Below, one piece after another: positions 44,309 through 55,313 of a stretch of 64,000 nt of DNA; positions within the stretch are counted from its first letter, which is position 1; each line of letters starts with the position of its first letter. Source of the DNA: Sulfurovum sp. TSL1 (GTDB lineage Bacteria; Campylobacterota; Campylobacteria; Campylobacterales; Sulfurovaceae); NCBI RefSeq assembly GCF_019972135.1, contig NZ_BPFI01000001.1, positions 975,106 through 1,039,105 on the forward strand. Direction: 5' to 3'. The position numbers were made by a program, and so were the translations under genes. The notes under the pieces were generated by a model that made no database searches, was not told where the DNA came from, and was given only the letters and a program-made list of their open reading frames with translations.

Positions 44309-45345
44309 TATGCGTTCTCCTCAAGTTTGATCCATTTTTGTGCGATTCTTACTGCATTGGTCGCAGCGCCTACTCTTACCTGGTCTGCGACACCCCAAAG
44401 ATGAAGGATATTTTTTGCATAGATATCTTTTCTGATACGTCCGACATACGTATCATCCGTATCGGTTGCCGTCAGAGGCATAGGATACTCGTTTTTAGAC
44501 ATATCGTCTACCACTTTCACATTTTCAAAGTTGCCCAATGCTTCTCTGGCTTTATCTACATCCACATCTACTTTGTCTCCAAATGTGATCGTGATAGATT
44601 CTGAGTGGCTTCTTAACACCGGTACACGTACACAGGTTGCAGAGACTGCAAAGTCACTGTGCATGATCTTGTTGGTCTCGTTGACCATTTTCATCTCTTC
44701 TTTTGTGTAACCGTTTTCCTGAGGCACATCGATATGGGGAATGACATTCAATGCAATGCGGTGGGCAAATGCTTCTACTTTCGCATCATCCAGTGTGAAG
44801 TTGAAGAAAGCCTGCATTTGTCGTACGAGCTCTTCCATCCCTTTTTTACCTGCACCACTTACCGCCTGGTAGGTACTGACATCCACTCTTTTGATCCCGT
44901 AAAGGTCATGAAGAGGCTTAAGAAGCTGTACCATTTGGATGGTAGAACAGTTGGGGTTGGCGATAATGCCTGACTCTTTCCAAAGTGCGATGTCTTCAGG
45001 GTTCACTTCAGGCACCACCAACGGTATATTTGGGTCCATTCTGAAGTGGGATGTGTTGTCAATGACCACTGCTCCGGATTCTACTGCATACTTTGCATAG
45101 TAAGCAGAGATGCTTCCACCCGCTGAAAAGAATGCGATATCTATATTGCGTCCTTCAAATACCTCTTCGGTGAGTTCCTCTATCCTATACTCTTCCCCTT
45201 GAAACTCTATGGTTTCTCCTGCCGATCTTGCACTTGCCAAAGGCAATAGGTCTTCTACTGGGAATTTTACCTCTTCCAACACTCTAAAAAGCTCTTCACC
45301 TACGGCACCGCTTGCACCGACTACTGCTACGTTATATTTTCTCAC
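44308..45345 (-). CDS. asd: Aspartate-semialdehyde dehydrogenase
   Basis: Second step of the aspartate pathway (lysine/diaminopimelate, threonine, methionine): reduces aspartyl phosphate with NADPH. 345 residues. Start YNVAVVGASGAVGEELFRVL binds NADP. IANPNCSTIQMVQLLKPLHD holds the catalytic Cys. SGAGKKGMEEL and VPVLRSHSESITITFG provide the substrate residues, with the catalytic His in AFAHRIALNVIPHID. Starts 2 bp after the gyrA stop, so gyrA and asd are probably cotranscribed. Confidence 0.96.
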   Translation of the reverse strand: MRKYNVAVVGASGAVGEELFRVLEEVKFPVEDLLPLASARSAGETIEFQGEEYRIEELTEEVFEGRNIDIAFFSAGGSISAYYAKYAVESGAVVIDNTSHFRMDPNIPLVVPEVNPEDIALWKESGIIANPNCSTIQMVQLLKPLHDLYGIKRVDVSTYQAVSGAGKKGMEELVRQMQAFFNFTLDDAKVEAFAHRIALNVIPHIDVPQENGYTKEEMKMVNETNKIMHSDFAVSATCVRVPVLRSHSESITITFGDKVDVDVDKAREALGNFENVKVVDDMSKNEYPMPLTATDTDDTYVGRIRKDIYAKNILHLWGVADQVRVGAATNAVRIAQKWIKLEENA

Positions 45346-45346
45346 C

Positions 45347-47848
<2,502 letters not shown>

Positions 47849-47980
47849 GCATTTCCTTGTTGTGTAAAAAATTGTATTGATTGTATCTAACATCGGCTTA
47901 AATAAAAAGGCTAAAAAGCGCTTAAAATCGACGCTAGGTATCTTAAAATGGATTTAACATAGTTTTAACACTAGATTCTA

Positions 47981-47986
47981 TATAAT
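47981..47986 (+). promoter_or_regulatory. -10 box of the exbB-exbD promoter
   Basis: Perfect TATAAT 31 bp before the GTG start of exbB. There is no clear -35, which is common in Campylobacterota where sigma-70 promoters rely on the -10 and upstream T-rich periodic sequence (here ATTTAACATAGTTTTAACAC). Confidence 0.55.
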
Positions 47987-48016
47987 GCAGACAAAATTAA
48001 CAGATGAGGAAAAATA

Positions 48017-48457
48017 GTGCCAATTGAACAACTGAAAGATATCGTAGATTATGGGATCATAGGATTTCTCTTTTTCTTGAGTTTCATTACCTTTGCCTTT
48101 GCTATCGAGAGAGTACTTTTCTACCGTGGTCTCAAAGTGACAGACTACAAAAATAAAACCGCGTTGGAACTGGATATTTCAAAACGTTTGGCGACCATTG
48201 CCTCTATCGGTTCAAATGCACCCTATATAGGACTGCTGGGTACGGTACTTGCTATTATCCTTACGTTTTATATCATAGGTGACCAACAGGATACGATCAA
48301 CCCTGGTGAGGTGATGAAACACCTGGCCCTGGCACTGAAAGCGACCGCAGCAGGACTGGTCGTGGCGATCCCTGCAACCGTGATCTACAATGCACTGCTT
48401 ACAAGGGTCGATACGATCCTGGCCCAATGGGAAATCGCACAGGATACTAACGCATAA
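48017..48457 (+). CDS. exbB: ExbB/TolQ-family proton channel protein
   Basis: 146 residues, the short form usual in this phylum. The GTG start at 48017 has GATGAGGA upstream as ribosome site. Helices: IIGFLFFLSFITFAFAIERV near the N-terminus, then YIGLLGTVLAIILTFYIIGD and LALALKATAAGLVVAIPATV. APYIGLLGTV is the family signature and the conserved TM3 Ala/Thr region lines the proton path. With ExbD and a TonB it would energise outer-membrane transport. The next gene overlaps by one base. Confidence 0.92.
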   Translation: MPIEQLKDIVDYGIIGFLFFLSFITFAFAIERVLFYRGLKVTDYKNKTALELDISKRLATIASIGSNAPYIGLLGTVLAIILTFYIIGDQQDTINPGEVMKHLALALKATAAGLVVAIPATVIYNALLTRVDTILAQWEIAQDTNA

Positions 48458-48834
48458 TGAGGAGAGAACGCTTTGACAAAATGAATGTCGTTCCCTTCAT
48501 CGACATCGTGCTGGTACTGCTGGTCATCGTACTTGCCACAGCAACGTTCGTAGAAAATCAAGCGATCAAAGTAGACCTTCCATCTGCCAGTTCCAAAAAA
48601 AGCGAAGAGAAGAAAAATATCCAAATTGCAGTCGATAAAGAGGGAGTCTATTCCTATGAAAAAGAAGTATTGAGTCTTGAGCTTATCAAAGAAAAACTGA
48701 TGAAGCTTGATCCTAAAAAGGATCTTATTTCACTGCGTATGGATAAAAGCAGTGAATTTCAGTACTTTGTAGATATTATCGATATCCTTAAAACCAAAGG
48801 GTTTGAGAATATTTCGATCATTACGAAACAGTAA
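48457..48834 (+). CDS. exbD: ExbD/TolR-family biopolymer transport protein
   Basis: 125 residues: a short basic N-terminus, one helix NVVPFIDIVLVLLVIVLATA with the conserved membrane Asp (FIDIVLVLL) that takes protons, then a periplasmic domain (VDLPSASSKKSEEKKNIQIA, VDKEGVYSYEKEVLSLELIK, FQYFVDIIDILKTKGFENIS). It is translationally linked to exbB (TAATG). No tonB gene follows; the next 477 bp are the inverted-repeat element. Confidence 0.93.
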   Translation: MRRERFDKMNVVPFIDIVLVLLVIVLATATFVENQAIKVDLPSASSKKSEEKKNIQIAVDKEGVYSYEKEVLSLELIKEKLMKLDPKKDLISLRMDKSSEFQYFVDIIDILKTKGFENISIITKQ

Positions 48835-48992
48835 CGACTTCAGCATTTATGATCCTCGTATTTGTACGGGGATATCTAACCCCTAACCCAATCATTATTA
48901 CCATTTCTGACATTTTAATTGAACTTCCTAAACATTCAAACTGCGGTATTGCTACCCTCTTCATTTTTTTAGAAAAAACGAAGCAAAAAAGC

Positions 48993-49038
48993 GTCATGGC
49001 TCTCGAATCGCGTTGCTTTCAAGGGCGTTCGCCATGAC
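48993..49038 (+). repeat. 46-nt stem-loop, copy 1
   Basis: Stem GTCATGGC (48993-49000) pairs with GCCATGAC (49031-49038); the 30-nt loop contains TCTCGAATCGC and GCTTTCAAGGGCGTTC. Copy 2 on the other strand has the same length, nearly the same loop and a different but still perfectly pairing stem. Confidence 0.75.
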
Positions 49039-49124
49039 ATGGGCGCACATTCGTGCGATCAATAACAGGAAAAGCATAAGTATCGTTTACGATACCCTTC
49101 ATCAATCGTACACAGTACGCTTCT

Positions 49125-49170
49125 GACACTACGAACACCCTTGAAAGCGGAGCGATTTGAGAGTAGTGTC
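49125..49170 (-). repeat. 46-nt stem-loop, copy 2 (inverted)
   Basis: Read on the minus strand, stem GACACTAC pairs with GTAGTGTC and the 30-nt loop has TCTCAAATCGC and GCTTTCAAGGGTGTTC, matching copy 1. The stem differs from copy 1 at several positions with pairing kept, which is covariation evidence for a selected fold. Confidence 0.75.
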
Positions 49171-49311
49171 GACTTTTGCATACTTTTCTAGAAAAGTATG
49201 AGGGAAATAACGCCACAGTTATGGATGGTTAGGAAGTTCAGTAAAACTTTCAAAAGTCTCATCATGCTTAGCAAGAAAATTCACAAATCAAGTTGAAGAT
49301 ACAAACTTCCA

Positions 49312-49629
49312 CTATTCCGTCATCATCGTATACGGCCGCTTCAACTTCTCCGTTAACTGATGCATACTGACCGAGCGTCCTTCTCTGGCAAACTCGTGTC
49401 CGTCCATGAAAACGATCATCGTAGGGACTGAAAAGACTTGAAAGTGTGCGGAGATCTGCGGGTTTTCATGCGCATCCAAATAGATCTGTTTTAGCAGAGG
49501 AAAGTGTTCATCAAAGACCTCTTTGAACTTGGGTCTGAGTGCATGGCAGACACTACAGTGTTCTCCGGAGAAATAGAGTAAAACCCCTACTTCACTTTTT
49601 ATCGTGTTTTGCAGTTCTTCGAGTGTCAT
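49312..49629 (-). CDS. Thioredoxin-family protein
   Basis: 105 residues with the thioredoxin fold. Active site FSGEHCSVCHALRPKFKEVF, a CxxC with Ser-Val between the cysteines, unlike the CGPC of classic Trx. The cis-Pro region is FSVPTMIVFMDGHEFARE. No signal peptide, so cytoplasmic. It probably acts as a thiol reductant or oxidase; partner unknown. It lies between the inverted-repeat element and selO on the same strand as selO, 35 bp after it. Confidence 0.9.
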   Translation of the reverse strand: MTLEELQNTIKSEVGVLLYFSGEHCSVCHALRPKFKEVFDEHFPLLKQIYLDAHENPQISAHFQVFSVPTMIVFMDGHEFAREGRSVSMHQLTEKLKRPYTMMTE

Positions 49630-49664
49630 AGATTATCCTTGAATCATTTATAAAATTATAACTT

Positions 49665-51101
49665 TTACGAACTGCAACTCAGCTTCTGATTTTTAAATGC
49701 ATCCGGGGTAGCTCCTGCCCATCTTTCATGTGCCTCATGTTCGGCATAGGGACCCTGTGCTATCTTGAACAAGGTATCCACCACACTAAAGTCACCCTTT
49801 TCCGCCGCTTCAATGGCTTCCTGGAGCATATAATTTTTGAGTACGAACTTTGGGTTGGTCTGCAACATCACATTGCGTCTCTCTTCAGTAGTGGAGGTAT
49901 TTGCTTTGAGTCTCTCATCATACCTGTCCAGCCACTCATTCATAGGCTTATGGTACAGACCCAGTTCCAACAGAGCTGTTCTCTCTCCCTCATAACGGCT
50001 GAGTGTTCTAAAGAAAAGTGTATAGTCTATAGCGAGTCCCTGCATCATCCCCAATAATTGTTTGATAAGTTCCAGGTCCTCATCTCTCAGAACATCCAAG
50101 CCTAACTTGTGACCCATCACTTCAAGATATCTACTGGTGTAGAGCTCTGCATAGTGTGCCAATGCTTTTTCCAACTTGAATAGTTGGACCATCGGTGAGA
50201 GAGTATGCATCAGTGCCTGCAGGTTCCATTCCCCTATATTGGGCTGATTTCCAAAGCTGTAACGTCCGCCCTGGTCCGTATGGTTGCAGATATAGTCATA
50301 GTCATAGTCATCCAGGAAGGCATAGGGACCATAGTCTATGGTAAGCCCTGCGATAGACATATTGTCTGTGTTCATCACGCCGTGGTTAAAGCCTACGGCC
50401 TGCCACTCGGCCATAAGTCTGGCTGTTTTGGTTACGACTTCTGTAAAGAACTGCAGATATTTGTTCGGTACATCTGTCAGGTGCGGGTAACTCTCCGCGA
50501 TCGCATAGTCAGCCAAAGCTTCCAACTCTTCATATCGCTTTTTATGTGCAAAGTACTCAAAGGTACCAAAACGTATCCATGAGGGAGAGACACGAAGCAC
50601 GATGGCCCCGGTCTCCCACTTTTCTCTGTATACTTTGTGCTCTGAACCTATGAGAGCCAGGGCTCTTGTACTTTCTATACCCAGTCCATGCATCGCTTCG
50701 CTCATCAGATACTCACGGATGGAAGAGCGAAGTACCGCACGCCCGTCACCGAAACGTGAGTAACGTGTCTGGCCTGCCCCTTTAAGCTGCAGGTGCCACT
50801 GTTTGATCGTCCCTATGTTGATGGCCCGTCCGTCTCCCAGACGTGGGACAAAGTGTCCGAACTGATGCCCTGCATAACACATCGCAAAAGGATCTGACCC
50901 TGTAAGTTCCCATGCACCATTGACGAATTCAACAAAAGCATCACTGTAGAGCTCTTCGCAGTCTATATCCAACAGCTTGGCCACTTCTTCATTGGCATGG
51001 ATCAAAAAAACATTCTCCAGTGGTGTAGGCTTGACTCTTGTATAGCACTCTTCCGGTAATGCCAGATAGGGATTGGTCAGTTTTATTTCATTCAGTTTCA
51101 T
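49665..51101 (-). CDS. selO: Protein adenylyltransferase SelO (YdiU)
   Basis: 478-residue pseudokinase-fold enzyme that transfers AMP from ATP to Ser/Thr/Tyr of proteins. Signature blocks: YAGHQFGHFVPRLGDGRAIN, QLKGAGQTRYSRFGDGRAVL and RSSIREYLMSEAMHGLGIES. The metal/ATP site is in FNHGVMNTDNMSIAGLTIDY with the catalytic-type Asp, then GPYAFLDDYD. The C-terminus KLSCSS keeps the Cys that is a selenocysteine in some eukaryotic relatives. Likely acts in redox stress response. Confidence 0.95.
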   Translation of the reverse strand: MKLNEIKLTNPYLALPEECYTRVKPTPLENVFLIHANEEVAKLLDIDCEELYSDAFVEFVNGAWELTGSDPFAMCYAGHQFGHFVPRLGDGRAINIGTIKQWHLQLKGAGQTRYSRFGDGRAVLRSSIREYLMSEAMHGLGIESTRALALIGSEHKVYREKWETGAIVLRVSPSWIRFGTFEYFAHKKRYEELEALADYAIAESYPHLTDVPNKYLQFFTEVVTKTARLMAEWQAVGFNHGVMNTDNMSIAGLTIDYGPYAFLDDYDYDYICNHTDQGGRYSFGNQPNIGEWNLQALMHTLSPMVQLFKLEKALAHYAELYTSRYLEVMGHKLGLDVLRDEDLELIKQLLGMMQGLAIDYTLFFRTLSRYEGERTALLELGLYHKPMNEWLDRYDERLKANTSTTEERRNVMLQTNPKFVLKNYMLQEAIEAAEKGDFSVVDTLFKIAQGPYAEHEAHERWAGATPDAFKNQKLSCSS

Positions 51102-51186
51102 AGTTAAATTCTACACAGCAGGGCTTTGATGCTACTTAAGCCAAATAGGAGTATAATCACACAATTCAATTTGTAAGGAATCACGA

Positions 51187-51924
51187 ATGGGTAGAGCGTT
51201 TGAATACCGTAAAGCAGCGAAAATGAAAAGATGGGGAACCATGTCAAGACTTTTCCCAAAATTAGGAAAGATCATCACTATGGCAGCCAAAGAAGGCGGT
51301 CAGGATCCTGACATGAACCCTAAACTGCGTACAGCGATTCTCAATGCCAAAGCGCAAAATATGCCTAAAGACAACATCGATGCAGCGATCAAAAGAGCTT
51401 CGGCAAAAGATGCTGCGGATATCAAAGAGTTGACATATGATGTCAAAGCTCTACATGGTGTGCAGATGATCGTAGAGTGTGCAACAGACAACAATACAAG
51501 AACGGTTGCCAATGTCAAGGCCATACTTACCAGAAACGGTGGAGAGATGTTGACATCGGGTTCATTGAACTTCATGTTCACACGTAAATGTGTGTTTGTA
51601 TTTAACAAAACGGAAGATATGGACCTCGAAGAGCTGGAATTAGAACTCATTGACTTTGGTTTGGAAGAGATAGAAGAAGATATCGAGCCTCAAGAGGTAG
51701 GTGATGATATCAAGATCGTCAGAGTGTATGGTGATTTTACTGCATTTGGTGAACTGAGTAAAGCATTGGAAGATATGAATATAGAAGTGAAAAAAGCGAC
51801 ACTTGAATATATTGCCAATACGCCGATAGAGCTCAGTGACGAACAGATGGAAGAGGTCGATACGCTGATCGATAAACTTGAAGAAGATGAAGACGTGCAA
51901 TCTGTCTTTACAAATATCGCCTAA
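51187..51924 (+). CDS. yebC: YebC/PmpR-family transcriptional regulator / translation factor
   Basis: 245 residues, the normal size. Start [20 protein letters not shown] is the family signature. The middle [40 protein letters not shown] and [12 protein letters not shown] continue it; the later part is the acidic three-domain body. AAGGAATCACG before the ATG is a good ribosome site. Family members are DNA-binding regulators or, for some, ribosome-associated factors for proline-rich stretches. Stands alone on the plus strand, followed by a hairpin shared with the converging peptide genes. Confidence 0.95.
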   Translation: MGRAFEYRKAAKMKRWGTMSRLFPKLGKIITMAAKEGGQDPDMNPKLRTAILNAKAQNMPKDNIDAAIKRASAKDAADIKELTYDVKALHGVQMIVECATDNNTRTVANVKAILTRNGGEMLTSGSLNFMFTRKCVFVFNKTEDMDLEELELELIDFGLEEIEEDIEPQEVGDDIKIVRVYGDFTAFGELSKALEDMNIEVKKATLEYIANTPIELSDEQMEEVDTLIDKLEEDEDVQSVFTNIA

Positions 51925-51967
51925 AGCCTCATATATCTCATAATACTTACGATAGAGACAGAGGGAA

Positions 51968-51995
51968 AAGCATATCCGTCATGGTGGATATGCTT
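51968..51995. terminator. Terminator-like hairpin between yebC and the micro-peptide genes
   Basis: Perfect 10-bp stem AAGCATATCC/GGATATGCTT with an 8-nt loop. On the minus strand it is followed by TTTTCCC, so it best serves as terminator of the two peptide genes that end at 52014. It may also end yebC, whose stop is 43 bp before it. Confidence 0.65.
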
Positions 51996-52013
51996 AGGAG
52001 AGTGGAGCTTTTC

Positions 52014-52151
52014 TTAATAAAATGTCATCAATAGATGCGGTGAATCCTCATCAATATAGATCCCTGCAGTATCAGACTGTGCCATATGATGTGCCGATGC
52101 ACTTGATGCCAAACCGATAGCCAAAAGCAATAGTGTTGCTAATCTTTTCAT
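52014..52151 (-). CDS. Secreted micro-peptide A (45 aa)
   Basis: 45-residue product: MKRLATLLLLAIGLASSASA is a textbook signal peptide with cleavage after ASA, leaving HHMAQSDTAGIYIDEDSPHL and LMTFY. ATG at 52151 with a GGA-containing leader (AAGGATTGATATG on the minus strand). Almost identical to peptide B just upstream, so a recent tandem duplication under protein-level constraint. The mature His-His start and acidic DED segment may bind metal. No family recognised. Confidence 0.75.
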   Translation of the reverse strand: MKRLATLLLLAIGLASSASAHHMAQSDTAGIYIDEDSPHLLMTFY

Positions 52152-52167
52152 ATCAATCCTTATTCAA

Positions 52168-52302
52168 TTAAAATGTCATCAAAAGATGCGGTGAATCTTC
52201 ATCGATATAGATACCTGCAGTATCAGACTGTGCCATGTGATGTGCCGATGCACTTGATGCCAAACCGATAGCCATTAGTAATAGTGTGATTAATTTTTTC
52301 AT
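52168..52302 (-). CDS. Secreted micro-peptide B (44 aa)
   Basis: 44 residues: signal peptide MKKLITLLLMAIGLASSASA, then HHMAQSDTAGIYIDEDSPHL and LMTF. The mature part equals that of peptide A except for the final Tyr. ATG at 52302 with AAAGGA nearby. A longer frame to 52419 exists, but the signal peptide sets this start. The two genes are 16 bp apart and share a downstream hairpin. Likely periplasmic or released; function unknown. Confidence 0.75.
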   Translation of the reverse strand: MKKLITLLLMAIGLASSASAHHMAQSDTAGIYIDEDSPHLLMTF

Positions 52303-52389
52303 TCTTTGAATCCTTTCTTTTTTAAAGATGAGGAAGTATAGAATAAAAGTATGAAGAGAGTGTGAAGAGATATCGGATAGTGTTGTGTG

Positions 52390-52419
52390 ATGATCACAGC
52401 CTGGATAGTCTGTGATCAT
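52390..52419. terminator. Hairpin downstream of the ABC-F gene
   Basis: Perfect 10-bp stem ATGATCACAG/CTGTGATCAT with a 10-nt loop, 16 bp past the ABC-F stop. There is no T run on either strand, so it may be a 3'-end stabiliser, a weak terminator or a regulator site (TGTGATC-N-GATCACA-like) for the peptide genes just beyond. Confidence 0.4.
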
Positions 52420-52434
52420 AGAGAGAGGAAAAGC

Positions 52435-54030
52435 TTACTGTTCGTGTTGTTCTACGAACGCCTCGTAGCCGCCTTCAAAATCGATCATCGTCCCATCTTC
52501 GTTGAGTTTGATGATACGGTTTGCAAATGCATCGATGAGTTCTCTATCGTGAGAAACACAGATCGCACCCCCCTGGTAGTTATGTAACGCTTCGCCTAAA
52601 GCAACGATCGCCTCAAGGTCCAAGTGGTTGTTCGGCTCATCCATCACGAGGAAGTTCGAAGCATCCATCATGATCTTGGAAAGCATGACACGGTGTTTTT
52701 CCCCACCTGAACATGCATTCACTTTCTTTTTCTGCTCTTCACCGCTAAAAAGCATACGACCCAAGGTTTTTCTAATATCATCGATATGCCATTTAGGATC
52801 AAACCCTTGTATCCACTGTGGCAACTCTTCATCACCTACGACAAGGTCTGTCGTATTTTGCGGGAAGTAACTGGTGGTAATGGTCTGTCCCCATTTAAAC
52901 GTACCAGCATCAGGTTCGACATCTCCCATAAGAATTTTAAGCAGCGTGGTTTTTCCTACACCGTTGGTACCGATCAAGGCAATTTTGTCACCTTTGTTTA
53001 CCTTGAAAGTAAGATTTTCAAAAACGGTTTCCCCTTCATAGCTTTTGGAAAGTCCTTCCACTTCAAGTACTTCATTACCGATCTCTCGGTGTGCCTTGAA
53101 CATAATGGAAGGGTCACGTCTTGATGAGAGTTTGATCTCACTGACATCGAGTTTGTCCAATTGCTTTTGACGGCTGGTTGCCTGTTTCGCTTTGGAGGCA
53201 TTTGCAGAGAATCTCGCGATGAACTTTTCAAGCTCGTCTTTCTCTTTCAGTGCCTTGCCTCTATCTGCTTCTGCCTGTTTGGCGATAAGGTTGGCTGCAA
53301 TGTACCACTCATCATAGTTCCCTGTAAACTCACGGATATTCTGGAAATCAAGATCAAGAATGTGTGTCACGACACCGTTAAGGAAGTGTCTGTCGTGAGA
53401 GATCACAAGCAGTGTACCTTCATGACGTTTCAGTTCATTTTCCAACCATGTGATCGTATCCATATCCAGGTTGTTCGTAGGCTCATCCAGAAGCAATACA
53501 TCTGGTTTGAGGAAGAGTACCTGTGCAAGGAGGATCTTGAATTTGTCCCCTCCCGTCAGCGTAGACATCAGATCATCATGTTGTGATGCGGGAAAACCTA
53601 GCGCTTCAAGCAGTTTTTCTATCTTGACATCTGATTCATAGGTAGGGTCTTCATCTGCACAGATCATTTCAAGTTCGGCCAAACGGTTGTTGACCTCATC
53701 ACTCTCAAAGTCACCTTCCATGTAGAGTTTCTCTTTCTCTTTTTGTGCATCAAAAAGTTTTTTGTTTCCATAGAGTACGGCATCTTTGAGCGTATAATTT
53801 TCAAACGCATACTGGTTTTGACTCAAAACACCCAGTTTGAGTCCAGGCTGAAGCTGTACTTCACCGTCACTTGGTTCTATCTCACCCGAAAGAATTTTGA
53901 GGAATGTTGACTTTCCTGCACCGTTTGCCCCGATCAGGCCATAACGCTTCCCTGCATCTAAAGTGATATTGATCTTATCAAAAAGCACTCTTTTTCCATA
54001 GCGCTGTGTTAAATTGACTGTACTAAGCAT
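52435..54030 (-). CDS. ABC-F family ATPase (YbiT-like)
   Basis: 531 residues with two ABC domains and no membrane part. Domain 1: Walker A GLIGANGAGKSTFLKI, signature LTGGDKFKILLAQVL (variant), Walker B VLLLDEPTNNLDMDT. Linker with Lys-rich helices FIARFSANASKAKQATSRQK, the P-site tRNA interaction motif. Domain 2: ALIGTNGVGKTTLLKIL, signature CSGGEKHRVMLSKIM, LVMDEPNNHLDLEA. ABC-F proteins act on ribosomes (translation rescue or antibiotic protection). The KATSRQKQLD pattern and short arm fit the YbiT subgroup. Confidence 0.93.
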   Translation of the reverse strand: MLSTVNLTQRYGKRVLFDKINITLDAGKRYGLIGANGAGKSTFLKILSGEIEPSDGEVQLQPGLKLGVLSQNQYAFENYTLKDAVLYGNKKLFDAQKEKEKLYMEGDFESDEVNNRLAELEMICADEDPTYESDVKIEKLLEALGFPASQHDDLMSTLTGGDKFKILLAQVLFLKPDVLLLDEPTNNLDMDTITWLENELKRHEGTLLVISHDRHFLNGVVTHILDLDFQNIREFTGNYDEWYIAANLIAKQAEADRGKALKEKDELEKFIARFSANASKAKQATSRQKQLDKLDVSEIKLSSRRDPSIMFKAHREIGNEVLEVEGLSKSYEGETVFENLTFKVNKGDKIALIGTNGVGKTTLLKILMGDVEPDAGTFKWGQTITTSYFPQNTTDLVVGDEELPQWIQGFDPKWHIDDIRKTLGRMLFSGEEQKKKVNACSGGEKHRVMLSKIMMDASNFLVMDEPNNHLDLEAIVALGEALHNYQGGAICVSHDRELIDAFANRIIKLNEDGTMIDFEGGYEAFVEQHEQ

Positions 54031-54139
54031 ATCTGATCCTTGTAAATAATGATTGGAATTTTAACATAATGGTCTGAAAGTGGCAGAAAGTATGGGTGAA
54101 AGGGTCTTTATCACCATAAAACCCTTTAGCCAGAGAAGA

Positions 54140-54490
54140 TCAATCAAGCAGATCGATAATATTTTCAATAGGACGACCGATAGCCGCTTTGCCATCTTTG
54201 ATCACGATAGGTCTCTCGATGAGCTTGGGATTTTCTACCATGGCCTCTATGAGTTTCTCCTCATCTGTCTCTTCTTTCAGATTCAACTCTTTATAGAGAT
54301 CCTCTTTGGTCCGCATCAGTTCTCTAGCCGAGATACCCAGCATTTTAAGCACTGCTTTTAGTTCCTCTCTGCTCGGAGGTGTATCCAGGTATTTGACGAC
54401 CTCTGCTTCAATACCTTTTTCTTCTAAAAGTGCCGCTGCGTTTCTTGATTTTGAGCATCTTGGGTTATGCCATATGGTTACATTTGCCAT
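54140..54490 (-). CDS. arsC: Arsenate reductase, ArsC (glutaredoxin-dependent type)
   Basis: 116 residues. WHNPRCSKSRNAAALLEEKG contains the active Cys (residue 12), and ENPKLIERPIVIKDGKAAIG has the conserved RPI cis-Pro loop and downstream Arg that bind arsenate. TPPSREELKAVLKMLGIS and LMRTKEDLYKELNL complete the fold. Reduces arsenate to arsenite; alternative members act as Spx/YffB-like regulators, less likely here. The first 26 bp overlap the end of ppk2, an unusually deep overlap. Confidence 0.9.
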   Translation of the reverse strand: MANVTIWHNPRCSKSRNAAALLEEKGIEAEVVKYLDTPPSREELKAVLKMLGISARELMRTKEDLYKELNLKEETDEEKLIEAMVENPKLIERPIVIKDGKAAIGRPIENIIDLLD

Positions 54491-55313
54491 AATATTCTCC
54501 TTTGCTATGTAATGTGACTATCTTTTTATCTACCCCGTTAATAAGCGTTTTATCTTTACCTGTATACGCTATGTTCAAGAGTAAGTACCGGATAGCATTG
54601 AGGCGTGCTCTTTTTTTGTCATTGGCATCCAGTTCACACCAAGGGGCATGCTCTGTACCGGAGAGTTTGAACATTTTATCACGTAACACTGCATAGGTAT
54701 CATAGGCATCCAGTGACAGGTAGTCCAATTTAGAAAGTTTCCAGCCTTTAAGCGGATCATTTTCTCTGTCTTTAAGACGCTTTTTTTCTGTTTCATGTGT
54801 GATGTTCAAATAAAACTTGAAAATCAACACACCATCATCTATCAGCATCTCCTCTACACCGTTCACCTGTCTGTAAAAGTGATCATGTTGTTCTTGTGTA
54901 CAGAAACCGAAGACCTGTTCTATGCCGGCTCTATTGTACCAGCTTCTGTCAAAAAATACGATCTCACCGGCATTGGGTATCTGTTTTAAATGACGCTGGA
55001 AATACCACTGCCCCAACTCTTTTGAGTTTGGTTTGGGCAGGGCGACCGAACGCGCTTCTCTCGGGTTGAGATAGTTATTGAACTCTTTAATGCTGGAGCT
55101 TTTTCCTGCCGAATCCATACCTTCGAAGATCACTAAAACTCTTTTGTTGTTATCGATCACCCATTTTTGAAATTTGACCAGTTCATACTGAAGCCTAAGG
55201 GCCTCTTTTTCATAAAAGTCTCGTTCTATCTTTCCAGACTTCTTGAAAACTTTGGAAGGCTTCTTCTGATACTCTGGAAGCTCTTTTGTATAGATAATCT
55301 TTTGTTTAGTCAT
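54465..55313 (-). CDS. ppk2: Polyphosphate kinase 2
   Basis: 282 residues, a single-domain PPK2 of the class that phosphorylates nucleoside diphosphates or monophosphates with polyphosphate. Walker A VIFEGMDSAGKSSSIKEFNN, GQWYFQRHLKQIPNAGEIVF, then the Walker B and lid FFDRSWYNRAGIEQVFGFCT. KDRENDPLKGWKLSKLDYLS is the family C-terminal block. It overlaps rmuC by 8 bp and arsC by 26 bp, so the three form a dense operon. Confidence 0.94.
   Translation of the reverse strand: MTKQKIIYTKELPEYQKKPSKVFKKSGKIERDFYEKEALRLQYELVKFQKWVIDNNKRVLVIFEGMDSAGKSSSIKEFNNYLNPREARSVALPKPNSKELGQWYFQRHLKQIPNAGEIVFFDRSWYNRAGIEQVFGFCTQEQHDHFYRQVNGVEEMLIDDGVLIFKFYLNITHETEKKRLKDRENDPLKGWKLSKLDYLSLDAYDTYAVLRDKMFKLSGTEHAPWCELDANDKKRARLNAIRYLLLNIAYTGKDKTLINGVDKKIVTLHSKGEYYGKCNHMA

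Larger units (their letters stand above)
48920..49240. repeat. 320-bp nested inverted-repeat (hairpin-rich) element in the exbD downstream region
   Basis: Of the 477 bases without a gene between exbD and the thioredoxin gene, 48920-49240 forms one long imperfect inverted repeat. The ends start TGAACTTCCTAA and finish TTAGGAAGTTCA. Inside each arm is a 46-nt stem-loop, at 48993-49038 and 49125-49170. In the centre are short hairpins: CGCAC-ATTC-GTGCG near 49054, GTATCG/CGATAC near 49083 and CGTAC/GTACG near 49108. There is also a perfect 22-nt palindrome at 49179-49200. No transposase or credible protein is present. The layout suggests a REPIN/MITE-like element or a structured transcript. Confidence 0.75.

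Noticed and set aside
48849-49216. Short frames within the exbD-thioredoxin gap
   Set aside because: They run through the inverted-repeat element, lack ribosome sites and encode palindromic-type sequence.
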